From NCBI GenBank assembly GCA_028583405.1, contig CM053246.1, forward strand, positions 8,879,867-8,943,866: a stretch of 64,000 bases of DNA, given 5' to 3'. The notes under the pieces were generated by a model, which was not told the DNA's origin, did no database searches, and worked only from the letters and a program-made list of their open reading frames with translations. The stretch's first letter is position 1. Each line of letters begins with the position of its first letter. A program made the translations under genes and the position numbers. This stretch comes from Pogonophryne albipinna. Lineage: Eukaryota > Chordata > Actinopteri > Perciformes > Artedidraconidae. This document shows positions 22,119-33,366 of this stretch, piece by piece.

Positions 22119-23611
22119 AGCTGGGGTAGGTAATTTTGGAGAAACCAGCTCGAGTTAGGGTGACCAGATCCCAACAAACCAAATGTGGGACAAGGAGTAT
22201 GGTTGTGTGGGACAATGTGGGACACCCTCTCAACAGCACCCCCCCCACCCCCTGGAAAAAAAAACTTAACAAATATATAACAACAGAGCAGAAAGTGAAG
22301 TCAAAATGCAGTTTTTTAATAAAGAAAAGTAAACTAAGGCTAACCAAGGCAGCAGGCCTTATTCACTTCAAGTGTTTAGAAATGCATCTTCTTAATTCAA
22401 CTAGTGTATTACCTGTACAAGTAGGCACAACATAAATTAATAGATACAATAAAACCAACACTGGCCAGGAGGGAACAGAAACATAATAATACATAAAATG
22501 AAATAGCTTTCAGTTTTGTCCATCACAGCAACAGCAGGTGGGCCCCTCCACAGTGTGTGGGCTATTTTGTCACCTAGAACCACTGGTGTCTTTAACTCTG
22601 TCAAACAACTCTCCACAGAAGCAGGGGCAAGCACATCTGTTATTATGGACGCTGCTTTTGTTACCAGTCATTTGACCGGTATGATTGGGAGTTTTGCACT
22701 GTATGGTAAACACTGGTTTCATTTTTTGGTTTGAGTAGGAATGTCTCCATTGAGTGGGATGTCTCTTTTTGAGCGACACGTTTTGTGAGAATCGCCATAT
22801 TCACCACCATGTGAAATTTAAAAATTACTCTTGCAAAGATTGCAAAAAACTCTCTGAGAGTCGCCCTGCACTGGCTTCACCCACGGGTAAGTGTCTTCCC
22901 AGTCTTTGTTGTATGTGCATCTTCTTTTCTTCTTAGCTGTAGTTTCAGTTTCCTCCATTTCCATAACCTGCTGCGTCGCCTGCGTTCGTTGTTGTTGTTT
23001 GGCGGGGCCGCAGGGGGGGTGTGTGAGTGAGTTACTCTCATTGGTAACATGACCAGCACCCGCGGTGTGTTACAGTTTGATTGACAGCAAACACAGCCCC
23101 GTGATGATAGCCTTCCCTGCTTTCTCAACAGCCATTGGATGAATCTGATTTTAAAGAAAAGCATTTTAGCCAATCAAAATGAAATATGCGGGACATCGTC
23201 TCAATTTGCGGGACGCACCAAAAGTCGTGAAAATGCTGTGCAGTCCCGCGCAAAGCGGGACATCTGGTCACCCTAGCTCGAGTGCGCTAGAATTTGAAAA
23301 TACACAGCCGGAAGAAATCTGCCACTTCCTCACAGAGCCCCTCCTCCAACACACACGAACACGCACATGACCAATGAGGGCACGAGATAGGTTTGTGCAC
23401 AGATGGAAGGCTGACAGGCAGGTAGGCCATCCAGTTATTTTAGCCGGGCCGGCTCAGATGATTGGTCGTGCTTTTTACAGTTGACATTTTTTAATGGATT
23501 TTTTGTCAAAGCACTTCAGATATTCATTGCTATCGGGATGTTAAGAGCATTCCATGGAATATAACAAAAAGTGTATCTCGAGCCGGTTTCTCAAACTTAC
23601 CTACCCCACCT
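22119..23611. mobile_element. TTAA-flanked element (host of a hAT insertion)
   Basis: Left end AGCTGGGGTAGGTAATTTTG after TTAA (22115-22118). The right end is the inverted CTTACCTACCCCACCT before TTAA (23612-23615). The inverted ends extend about 36 bp, through GAAACCAGCTCGAG and CTCGAGCCGGTTTC. Without the inner insertion it is about 365 bp and non-coding. TTAA targets point to piggyBac or Kolobok enzymes. Confidence 0.9.
22156..23275. mobile_element. Non-autonomous hAT element (TAGGGTGACC ends)
   Basis: Ends are TAGGGTGACCAGATC and CATCTGGTCACCCTA. A perfect 8-bp duplication GCTCGAGT flanks it (22148-22155 and 23276-23283), placed in the left inverted end of the TTAA element. The interior has a GTGGGACA-rich start and a GCGGGACAT end. 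Small cysteine-rich frames (22570-22779 minus, 22754-22936 plus) were not recognised. Confidence 0.95.
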
Positions 23612-23639
23612 TTAACACTTAGCTTTTAAAATCATGCTA

Positions 23640-23770
23640 CTCATGTTCATCCATGGCTGTGATTGTGTGCTTTTTCTCTGTATTTAATACGTTTGTTTCT
23701 TTAATGTTAGGTCACTGTAGCTGTAACGCCGTACATTTTCCGATGCGGGACCAATAAAGATTCTGATTCC
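23640..23770 (+). mobile_element. LINE 3' tail fragment
   Basis: CACTGTAGCTGTAACGCC ... TGCGGGACCAATAAAGATTCTGATTCC is the kind of 3' end carried by fish LINEs whose tail is an ATTCTG repeat. A shorter relative occurs at 43035-43060. No coding part remains. Confidence 0.5.
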
Positions 23771-24151
23771 TAATAAATAGGTAGAGAAAATAGGGTACAT
23801 TAGAGTTGGATAGGCTCAGTTCTCATTTGCTATTAAAATAAGTTGTTTTTGTGCACATTCTTTTTTTATTGCGGGTTTTATCACATTATAGTTATAGTGG
23901 AAACAATCTGCAATACGTACCTTGGGAGGTTACTATATATTGGCTCAACACACTAAAGAAACACCTGCACACTTAACAAATGATTAATTCACCTTCTGTT
24001 TAAATTGTGACAAAGCCACAACCCAAGATGGCGCAGTATTATCCATATTATTTGACTTTCTTCTACTTAAACGTCTTGTAAAAAAATCCTGGGAGTTATT
24101 TGATCAATATGGAATTCTCCTTTCAAATTCATTGCTCCAGATAACTTACCA
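23771..24151. other. Nothing recognised
   Basis: AT-rich spacer. Confidence 0.4.
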
Positions 24152-24535
24152 GCGGCCTCATCTATAAACGGTGGGTACGCTCAAAAATACCAAACAATGT
24201 GATTTGTCTCCACCTTCCCAAAAGAACCAACATCTGACACAGAGTGAAATGTCTTTTTTAGCTGTTCTGTCGTCATTTCCTGCGATCTTCTTCATGCAGT
24301 CAGTCAAAATGAATATTAATACTGGGCGTTTATTTTACTATTTATAGGCAAATATGGGCGTTACGTGAAGCCCGCAAAAGCTGCATTTCGAGTTGATTGT
24401 GATTTATACGCAAGTCCTGCCGGTACGCAGTGTTTTATGAATCGTAAAATGTCCGTGCATATTTATTTGCTTTGTACTACTACGTGAGCAACATTCCCAC
24501 GTGAATCCTACGCAAGGCTTTATAAATTAGGCCCC
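24152..24535. mobile_element. MITE with GGCCTCATYTATAAA ends
   Basis: The left end GCGGCCTCATCTATAAACGG and the right end (reverse complement GGGGCCTAATTTATAAAGCC) form an inverted pair. Near them are GGGTACGC and CCTACGCAAGG. The interior contains TACGCAAG- and GGGCGTT-type blocks but no protein. The target duplication is not clear. Confidence 0.65.
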
Positions 24536-25430
24536 AGGACTGATTGATGTGGAGTTCAGACTAATAACAATAAAAATAAAAAAACATCAGCAGAATAACC
24601 TAAGGAACATTTTTTTTTTGTAAGATTGTATCCAACAATTTTATTTAAAGTGGTGACACCAAAATCCAAAATGGCGCTGTGCTACGAGAAAGCAGATAGA
24701 CCTACTATTAAATCAGTTGCTTTTGTTTTCTTTGCTCTCTTCTTTAAAGTCAACTTTGAATTTGAACTTGCCACTCTCTGTCTTCAACCTCTCACTATTG
24801 ATTCCTGATGCTTCTATGAATCAATATCGAAGGTTCCTTCGTATTTGATGCTGTGGTTGACTGACTGATGAACAGCCCGGACTCAATATAACTAATAACA
24901 TGAAAGCATAAACAACAGCAGTATCCACAACCTAAGAAAATGCAAACTTTTGTAAACATTTTTCACAGAAGTTGTATTCAAAACAACATGGAGCAGATTG
25001 CCCCTGTACATCATCACTGTGCCCTTTGAACAAAACCAATTGTATAAATATTGTTGTTCTTCTGTGGCGTTCTGGAGAGGGGAGCCTTCTGCTGTGCCAA
25101 CTATGAGTCCTCAATGGCATTAAACAGTGTTTGTTCCAATTACCACCAAGATGAATTGCAGACCATCCAATCAATGGCTCTCAGAGGATTTCCGCTGCTA
25201 TGATAAAAAGGCAGAGATAAAGGGCTCAAAGTATTTCTCATCCCCAAATGTCATATTGAAAGCCTGAGGGATGATGGTAGATTGGTAAACAGGAAGTGAT
25301 GCCAAAAGGTCACAGTGGTCTTAATTATCTCACAAACAGATGATGAAGGGCTCAACAACGTATTGGGCATGTAAACATAAAATTATTTGACCTTCTTTAT
25401 TGATTATTTTTGCATAGTCATGTATTTGTT
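24536..25430. other. Nothing recognised
   Basis: No supported gene or repeat pair. Confidence 0.4.
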
Positions 25431-25466
25431 TGATAGATTGAATCAAAAGGACATTAGCTACGCCTG

Positions 25467-26234
25467 TTTATTGATCTTTCCAAAGCGTTCGATACCGTCG
25501 ATCATCATATCCTGAAGCAGAGGCTGACCAGTATTGGCATATCCAGCCATACAGTGGGGTGGTTTGTGAACTATCTCTCTGAAAGCTCCCAATGTGTTCA
25601 CTTTGATGGGCTGTCTTCTGAGTGGTTAAACATTACAAATGGTGTTCCCCAAGGTTCTGTTTTAGGTCCATTGTTATTCTCCATCTATATCAACAGTTTA
25701 GTTCAAAATGTGGATGGAGCAACTTTACATTTTTATGTGAACGATCCCGTGATGTATTAAGCAGGTCCCTCCATTAAGGAGGCTATTGATAAATTGCAGG
25801 CTGTTTTTTTATATTATTTTATTATTATTTATATTATAGCTAGTGGAGCTTAAGCTTATTTTAAAAATATTGATCAAACTAAAGTAATGCTTTTTTCAAA
25901 AGACAACGGAGACCACTTTGGATATTGTATACACAAGGACAAGTACTTGAAGTGGTTGCCTGTTATAAATACCTTGGTATCTGGCTTGATAATTGCCTTT
26001 CTTTTAAACTTCAGGTCAATAATCTGCTTAGAAAGCTGAGGGTGAAGCTAGGTTTCTTTTTCAGAAACAAGTCCTGTTTCTCGCTTGAGGCCAGGAAAAG
26101 GCTAGTCTCTGTGACCTTTTTACCTGTGCTGGACTGGTGATCTATATGAATGCACCTGCCCATTACCTAATCAAGTTAGATGCTGAGATTTGTGACTAAC
26201 TGTAAAGTATTAACTCATCACTGTACCCTGTATG
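25467..26234 (+). pseudogene. LINE reverse transcriptase, palm region
   Basis: 25467-25760 encodes motif A (FIDLSKAFDTVDH), then NGVPQGSVLGPLLFSIYIN (motif B), then HFYVNDPVMY where the Tyr-Ala-Asp-Asp catalytic motif should be, so the first catalytic aspartate is lost. Stops follow. 25925-26140 encodes the thumb-like part (YKYLGIWLDNCLSFKLQVNN, KSCFSLEARKRLV). Non-functional. Confidence 0.8.
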
Positions 26235-27945
26235 CAGTGGCGGAGCCAGGCTACAGCCATACCACGAAATGGCTTAGCCCCACCATTAAAAATGATGTTA
26301 AAGTAAGCAAAATAAAGTAAATTGCACAGACAGCAGTTAGTCAGATTGATTTCAGTAGCCACTTGTCTGGAAATACCGAAGACTAGAAACGGTTTTGAAA
26401 ACTTTTGTCACGTAGTGATCGTCTTCTCAATAGAACATCTTTGATAATGTCTTCTGGCCAATCAGAATCACGATAACGGCGTGGTGTTGTTGCAGGAAGT
26501 CCCGACGGAGAATACTTTTGCTGTAGTACATCTCTATATACATCGATACAACATTACGTGTTGATAGAAATCAACACGTACTGAAATAATACCAGAGTTG
26601 GGTGTAACGCGTTACAAAGTAACGCGTTACTGTAATAATATTACTTTTGTCGGTAACGGAGTAGTGTAACGCGCTACTTTTATAATTCAGTAATCACACT
26701 ACAGTTACTAACATTGCCCCGACACGCGTTACTTCGTTACTTACTAAAATCAGTCATAATAAAACCTCAACAAACACCTGCAAAGAACACATGCTAAGGT
26801 GAAGCTAACGCACAGCTATTTGTTGTTTGTTTATATCACGTAGTCTGTTCTTCTTCTCTGTTTTCCGGTTGTTGCCTGTTTTGAATGACGAATACACACT
26901 ACCGCCGCCTGCTGGTAAGGAGAGTTATTGCCACTCACGCATGCGCAGTTCGTACGTGCTCGGCTGAAGTCTTTGCGGTGTCTGGTTCCAGTGCAACACA
27001 TGGCCAACACGCAGGAGAACACGCCGACGCAACAGCGTGAACAGAGATAGACTGCGCAAAATATACAGATAGCATGAGACAGAGGACAGCCATGGTCAGA
27101 TAGGAAAACATTCAGGATCTGGATCAGTCTTATGCGACAATGGAAACTGAACTAAAGAGAACATTTGAAACTTTTGCAGTCTGCGTGATCTGCCTGCAGG
27201 GAGGGGCGGGCCGGCCCTGCGAGTAAAGTAACGAGTAAAGTAACGAGTTACTTTATGTAGAGAGTAACGAAGTAGTGTAATATATTACTTTTTTTAAAGT
27301 AATATGTAATATGTAATATATTACTTTTTGTTAGTAACGACCCCATCTCTGAATAAGACCCCACGGTTTGATGATTGATAGGTGTGTGGGCTGTCTTTCA
27401 TTTTGACACACAGAACAATGGGGGCTATCCACCCTTATCCACAATGTAAAGTAATTCACAGCCTCTTCCCTCTTCTCTCTGTGAGGAGCAGCAGGTTCAG
27501 CTTTCAGAACAAAGTAACAAAAAACTAAAATGACATTCATTTTTTTAAATATGTCGTGTAGTAATAGATTTATTTATTTTTCTTCTCAAGAGAGTAGCAG
27601 AATGTGTATTTTATGTTAGTATTTCAAAGAATCCCCCCAGACCCCCCTGCAGGGGTTGGGTTTTCAGCATGTCAACTCTTTCACTTGTGGGGAAATTGCA
27701 GGATTGGCTCCAGTTCGCCCTTTTTATTTACTACAAGACAAATGTGCCTTTTTATATCATACAGTTCAATTTGGGTTGAGACAGGGAAATATTCTAAACC
27801 TCACGCGTGGCGTTTCACTGTCAAGGGGGGGCGATATAGCGTGTAGGCTACGTAAATACATTGCAAATACTGACTTGAGCCCCACCACTGTATGGGTTAG
27901 CCCTACCATAGATTACCCGACAAAAATATTCTGGCGCCGCCACTG
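26235..27945. mobile_element. hAT element (CAGTGGCGG ends), itself carrying another
   Basis: Ends are CAGTGGCGGAGCC and GGCGCCGCCACTG. A perfect 8-bp duplication CCTGTATG flanks it (26227-26234 and 27946-27953). No transposase frame recognised. It contains the element at 26593-27351. Confidence 0.92.
26593..27351. mobile_element. hAT-type element rich in GTAACGCGTTAC blocks
   Basis: The left end CAGAGTTGGGTGTAACGCG and the right end GTAACGACCCCATCTCTG form imperfect inverted repeats with many internal GTTAC/GTAAC motifs. Flanks AATAATAC (26585-26592) and AATAAGAC (27352-27359) match at 7 of 8 positions, a slightly decayed hAT duplication. Confidence 0.85.
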
Positions 27946-27953
27946 CCTGTATG

Positions 27954-28010
27954 CCAAGGCAGGTTTGCCTTCACTAACTGTACGGAGGCTCAGTCACTGG
28001 TACATGTTCA
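27954..28010 (+). pseudogene. Short LINE remnant between two insertions
   Basis: Sequence encoding a GLPSLTVRRLSHWY stretch lies between the end of the first hAT insertion and the start of the second, in the same orientation as the flanking LINE pieces. Assignment rests on position. Confidence 0.45.
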
Positions 28011-28018
28011 CCTACGAT

Positions 28019-28939
28019 CAGGGGCGGCGGGTGCTGTAGGCTAGAGAAGGCTAAGCCTTCCCAAATATTTGTGTCACTGCATCCTGGTAAAATACAAATA
28101 TAATGTATAATGTTTGTGTCTTTGACATTAGCGCTGCTATGCAGCCACCTGTGCCCTGTACTACGAAGCCAGTTCAACATACCCTGGATATGTTTGAGTT
28201 ATCTTAACTAACCCTAAACGAGATCTCGCTAAGCGGTCATACGACGCTGGTTATCAACTCAGTAAATCATTGATCAAGCCAGGGTTTCTCTCTCCAGCTG
28301 AGAGTGCGTTCACAGCGTCATACTTCATTAATGAAAAGTAAACTAATATTAGACAAATATGAACTTTAAACATCCATGACTTAAACATATAATCCAGGAT
28401 ACAAGCCACATAGTTGCACCTGCCTGGTGAATATATAACTGGTTAACAAATAAAGTAAAGTGTTTGAAAGCAACAGTTTTATGATATCACTGCCCCCTCA
28501 AGACACGAGTGGATCTGACTTTAATTACATTTGAGTTGAGTGTTTCGTCAACCTAATGTGTTGCTTAAAATAATACTTCTGCATAACAGTATGTGACAAT
28601 TATATTTATATTTCCTTATCTGAGTCAACAGCTGACTCAGATAAGGAAATATGATATATTATGATATTATATGATCGATGATCTGATTGATGATGTGATA
28701 TGAATGATAATTGCGACACGTCGGCGTCTTCTCTGCATACGGCAGTTTAAACTGTATTTCCTTTATCCTGTAATATGACTTGATAGATTTAAACTCCGCA
28801 CACTGAGCTCTGATTGGTCAGCAGGCGGTGCTTTCACTGAGTTGATCTCTTTTCTATAGACGCCGGAGGCGGCCGGGTAGCGTCAGGTAAAAAAAGTTAT
28901 TTAGCTTTCCCAAACCTGAGCCTCACGCGCCGCCTACTG
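28019..28939. mobile_element. hAT-type element (CAGGGGCGGCG / CGCCGCCTACTG ends)
   Basis: The left end is CAGGGGCGGCGGGTGC, and the right end reverse-complements to CAGTAGGCGGCGCGTGAGGC. Inner blocks AGGCTAAGCCTTCCCAAA and TTTAGCTTTCCCAAACCTGA are also inverted relatives. CCTACGAT before it (28011-28018) and CCTACGAA after it (28944-28951) look like the target duplication, with four extra bases (TATG) at the right junction. Confidence 0.75.
28608..28652. repeat. 20-bp arm palindrome with AP-1-like cores
   Basis: ATATTTCCTTATCTGAGTCA pairs perfectly with TGACTCAGATAAGGAAATAT around a 5-nt loop (ACAGC). Each arm carries a TGASTCA-type core. It lies inside the hAT element at 28019-28939. Confidence 0.9.
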
Positions 28940-28943
28940 TATG

Positions 28944-29224
28944 CCTACGAAGCCATGTTGGATAAACCATCTTACATCTGCTCTCTGATCTCTCGGCAAA
29001 TTGAAAGTAGCTATTGCCTGAGATCTCATGATGTGTTTTTTTTTTTAAATGTGCCAAGTGCTAGGACTGACTTAGTGAAGGAAGCTTTTAGATCCACAGC
29101 TCCACTAACTTGGAACAGTCTGCAAAAGGAATGGAAACTGAGCAATTTGGTTCCACTGCATGTTTTTAAAGCTTGGATAGATGCTATGCAATCTGATACT
29201 GTTGGTACCTGTAAATGTCGTTAG
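28944..29224 (+). pseudogene. LINE C-terminal coding remnant
   Basis: Encodes CSLISRQIESSYCLRSHD, then ARTDLVKEAFRSTAPLTWN, SLQKEWKLSNLVPLHVFKAW. The order (R-x-D ... F-x-x-x-AP-x-x-WN-x-L ... FK) is that of the C-terminal end of LINE polyproteins. It ends at a stop near 29222. A T run (29037-29049) sits in the frame. Confidence 0.7.
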
Positions 29225-29370
29225 CTATGTAAACTGTAATCCCTGTATCTATGTTGTGTGATGTCCTTTTTGTTTTTCTGTTGTTTTATGTTTGTATGTC
29301 TTCATGTGGAACCTACTTGCAGCAGGTCTCCCCAGGAGCTCCAACAAGCCGTTTAGGACAGAGTGAATAC

Positions 29371-30340
29371 ACATAATATACAACACATACTATACAGAGA
29401 TGCTGTATGATAAACCAATGTGAGTTTGGACAATTGCACAGTATAAATATATTCTAATATACCTCCACAATGGAATTATGATCAGTAGAAATGGCCATGA
29501 CATGGGACCTTTAAATAGCCTGTTTATTCGTTATGTACAAGGATTACTGTTTATCATCCCCCTGTTAATTACACTGTATCAGCCAATTAACCAAACAACC
29601 GTGTAGCTATGAAACGAAGAACCAACACCCACATCCCTTAACAGTTACTAATTTGTTCATCAATTTAAATGGATTTTCCTTTTTGCGTCATATTTTGTTT
29701 CCTTGTTAGCGCTTAATGGTTTATTATGGCCAGCCAATAAAGCATGGAAATTAACTTCCGTGCAAGATAATTTAATTCACTGTATTTGTTTTTTTTAGTG
29801 CCAGTGATTAATAACAGGGTCCAGGCTAAATCCATCTTATTCAGAAAGAGTTGATTATTTCATTAAGGAATTTCCCGGAGAAAAAGACCTTGGTCAAATG
29901 TGCCCCTGCTGTATTGTTTACCACCAACCCACTCCACAAACACTCCGCCCCTCAACCCTCCTGTTGCCCTTCATTTCTCTCCTCCACCATCACTCTCCTT
30001 TGTCTCCTCTTTCTCTTCCTCCCCTCCAGGGATCCAGCACATGTATAAATTACACTTTTGTCACTATTAATTAAGATCATGGAGAATTAATGACACCAAT
30101 TTGAAAGAAAGTTGTAACGAGTATTACCATGATATTCCATACCCTATAGCTCACTGGTCAACACCTGTATTTTGCAAGAAACAGTATGATTTGCTGAAAC
30201 TGAAAAAGAAAGAAAAACACAATCAGGGAGGAAGTAAGAAACATGCATTCAAAAGCCCAAACATGTAAATGTATCAAGAGTCAAGATTCAGGCATGAGAG
30301 ACTGTGCAGATAAAATAAAGTCGCCCAATGTAAACTCTTT
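29371..30340. other. Nothing firmly recognised
   Basis: The segment at about 29730-29890 has ATTAAT and TTAATTC clusters of the kind found in vertebrate conserved non-coding elements, but nothing in the window proves that. 29930-30030 is CT-rich. Confidence 0.4.
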
Positions 30341-30490
30341 GGTGGTCAACAGAAATTATGTTAAGAGTCCATGTTATCCTTTTTGGGTTTTCCCTTTCTT
30401 TTAGTGTGTTATAATGTTTTTTGTACATGTACAAGGTCTGCAAAGGCTAAAATCCCAAAGATTCCTCTAGAGGGAATTTCACTCTGAATT
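30341..30490 (+). mobile_element. Decayed MITE fragment (family of 3.4 and 40.8 kb)
   Basis: Shares GGGTTTTCCCTTTC, GTGTTATAATG, GGTCTGCAAAGGCTAAAATCCC and a following CTCTAGAGGGA with the copies at 3441-3633 (inverted) and 40848-41270. Confidence 0.6.
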
Positions 30491-31655
30491 GATTTACACT
30501 TGTAGTGCATTTATTTGATGCATTTAGCTAGGGTCAGTGGATTAGGGTTAGAAGGTAGAATTTCCGTCAGACAAGAGTCTGTATTTGGTTGATTACAGTC
30601 ATAGTCTGTAATGTGTGTATTTAAAAGGCTGTTCAGAGTAAAAAAAAGTGGTTGTCATCTAGACTGTGGCAGTCCGCCATATTCCAATTTGTCCTGGGGC
30701 AGTTTCCTAATGAACCACAACACATATTTATAAATGTCTCAGTGGGTGGGCTGGCTGACCCTCACTGGGCTCATTCCTACTTGTTATTGATCTGGGACAG
30801 CTCTGGTGGAGGCTTTAAAATGAATAATTGGAAGTTGTCTCGCAACTCAATAGTTCCATAGTGTGGCAACTGACTTTGCCTTTAGGAGATGGTGCACTGA
30901 CAATAGCATGGTGATACACACTCCGTTATTTAGAGAGATAAACCATTTCATGAGTCAATCAAAGAGAAAAATCACTCTCTCAGATTCAAAGAAGCACATA
31001 GATTCAGTCAGCCTCCCAGTCAGTCAGCTAAAAGGATCTAAAGTCAGTGAGGCGGATGCATACAAAGTCAGTCATTGGGTCAAGTCAGTGAGACAGATGG
31101 AGATGAAAAGATCAAAGTCTGGGAACTAGAGGGACCAGCAGCCCAGATGGCCATGGAGACAGATCCCAGCCCAAGTTAACAGTGTCCCAGCCAACACATT
31201 ACCAGACAGTGTCTCAGCAGCAGCCAACTGCCCCGGAGCTCAGCAGGCACACTGTGGCTGCCAGCTCTTTTTCAGGCTGGGAAATGGGTCACACCGACAG
31301 GATCACGGTCAGAGTTTGATGCTGGAAAGCCACAGGACACAAAGCCTTAATTATCCAAGAAATGTCAAACACTTCAAAGACGTATGTAACATTTCACCTT
31401 TCGATACAAAGGAAACATAAATACAATACTATTCATTTTGGTTTTTTCAAATACAAATGTGCAGAGTTTTAGTATGGAATTAACAAAGATTCAAAGTCAA
31501 TATGTTAACAATGGCTTTACATTATGTACTTTATACAGTTAAACAACCTCTGTCCATACGCTCTTGTTTTGGATCAGGAAAAAGCAATTTTGGCTCCATC
31601 TTTTTCACATTCATCCAATTCTATTAGAAAGTACACATTTAATGGGGTGTTTTAT
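30491..31655. other. Nothing recognised
   Basis: An 88-codon chance-sized frame near 30863-31129 has no family resemblance. Confidence 0.4.
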
Positions 31656-31659
31656 TTAA

Positions 31660-32271
31660 AGGGGACCTATCATGCAAAATGCACTTTTTGATGTCTTTTA
31701 TACATAAACATGTGTCCCCGTGTGTCAGGGAACTCACGCAGCGTCAGAAAATAAAACCCTCTCTCTTTTCCTCCGTACCCAAATCTCTAAAAACGGGGCT
31801 ACAACGGAGCTGATACAGATTTGCGTCCGATATGACGTAATATCGGAAATGTGGACCCACGGCACTATCAGAAAGTTGCTATCAGAAACAATGCCCGACT
31901 GTTTTGGACGTAATATGGTCGGTGTTTACATTAGCATCGCTAACACTCAGAGCTAACCTGTACTGGAGAGCATGTGTGTGAAGAAGCAGGAATAAAAAGG
32001 AACTCACCTTGTGGTATAACCGGCAAGAGAGAAAGCCTTTGAGCTCCATACTGTTTCAGAAATAATCCTTGATAATCCATGATATGGCGTTTCATCACGG
32101 CAGTGTTTAGTTTAGACAGTAGCTGCCGGGTCCTGCATGAGCTCAGTCCCCTCCTTTTTTTTTTTTTTTTTAAAGCTTTATACCCAAAATCAGCACTTTT
32201 GCATGTTTTTTTTATATTTGTATATATCCGAGACCTATGCTATTGCCTAAAAATAGCATGATAGGTCCACT
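31660..32271 (+). mobile_element. TTAA-flanked MITE (AGGGGACCTATCATGC ends)
   Basis: The left end is AGGGGACCTATCATGC and the right end GCATGATAGGTCCACT, between TTAA at 31656-31659 and 32272-32275. About 612 bp, non-coding, with a T run near the right end. A second, disrupted copy lies at 45128-47135. Confidence 0.92.
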
Positions 32272-32275
32272 TTAA

Positions 32276-33026
32276 CTATTTAAAAAGCTTTAATTTCAGG
32301 ATTAATATTAAACTTCCCAAGATTAGTAGCACTTACACTTGCTCAGTTCTGTTTACTCAAACTAGCAAACGCTAGATATTTTTATGACTTTCCTACAGTC
32401 ACAGACAAATATTTCAATAGATGTATCATAAATCTGGAAACTGAAGACTAATTCAGTGTGTCAAAGTCTTGAGCTTGCTTGTTGTTCTTGATTATTTGCC
32501 TTTCTTGTCATTTAGCTAATTCTCAGTTAGCATTTGAAGCATGTGATAAAATGTCGTTGCATTATTTCTGTTTACTAAAGCTTTGAAATATAAAATATAT
32601 GACTGGTTTGTAGTCCACTGTAGTGTTTCCAGCTGAACAGACAGGCAAATATGTGATGTCCAGAAGAACTAGCATCCCACAATAGAGAGTTATTGGTCAA
32701 AATTCTGTTTCAGATGATTTTGTTAGCATCGGATTCAGTGGGCAGCCGTAGTGCCATATGGTTTAAATGTTGATTCATACAATTTCATTTGTACCGGTTT
32801 CAGTGGACAGTTTAGAGTTATGTGGTAGAGATCCAGTATCACAGAATTTCATTAGTATTGGATTCAGTGGAGAGTTTTGTCTGCCACTTCAGAGGCCTTT
32901 TGCACTCTGCCAGGAAACCAGTCTGGGGGAAATGCTGATCTACCGCCTGTTTTCAAAGAATGTTTGCTGAGGAATTCAAAGGAGTTTAGCCCCTCTGGGT
33001 CCTGTAAATGACTGTGGATTCAAAGT
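32276..33026. other. Nothing recognised
   Basis: A loose repetition of GGATTCAGTGG at roughly 50-bp intervals (about 32733-32870) is the only structure seen. Confidence 0.4.
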
Positions 33027-33031
33027 CCTTG

Positions 33032-33366
33032 TGTTACGGTGTGTGTAGGAAGCAGGACCCAAATGCAGATTAAAGTGACAAAAAAACTCCTTTATTTCAA
33101 GGCTATACTATTAAATAAAGACTAAACAGAACGCTCAACGAGGAACAAGCCATATCACAAGACGAACCGACAAAGACAGACAGAAAAACCAGAACTTAAA
33201 TACACACAAGACTAATCATACAAACAAGACACAGGTGAGGAGGGAGGAGAAAACACAGGGACACCAGGTGAACACAATCGGGTAATTTAGACACACCAGG
33301 GAAACTGACGGGGAACCACAGACAGATCTAAACAAGACAAAACACAACGCAGACAGAAAACCAAAG
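33032..33366 (-). repeat. 3' LTR, shortened at its U3 start
   Basis: Matches the 5' LTR closely from the CGTAACA end up to about 33366. The first 45-50 bases of the LTR (including TGTCACGATC) and any polypurine tract are absent, and the interior frame reads straight into LTR sequence. Confidence 0.85.

Larger units (their letters stand above)
25431..29370 (+). mobile_element. LINE (CR1/L2/Jockey group), broken by DNA transposons
   Basis: Coding pieces of one plus-strand LINE lie at 25467-26234, 27954-28010 and 28944-29224, followed by a 3' tail region up to about 29370. They are separated by insertions at 26235-27945 and 28019-28939. Removing the two insertions makes the pieces contiguous and in a sensible order. 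5'-truncated, with no endonuclease present. Confidence 0.75.

Noticed and set aside
27604..28039. Plus frames of 80 and 127 codons
   Set aside because: They cross the end of a hAT element and the LINE junction; no homology to any protein family.
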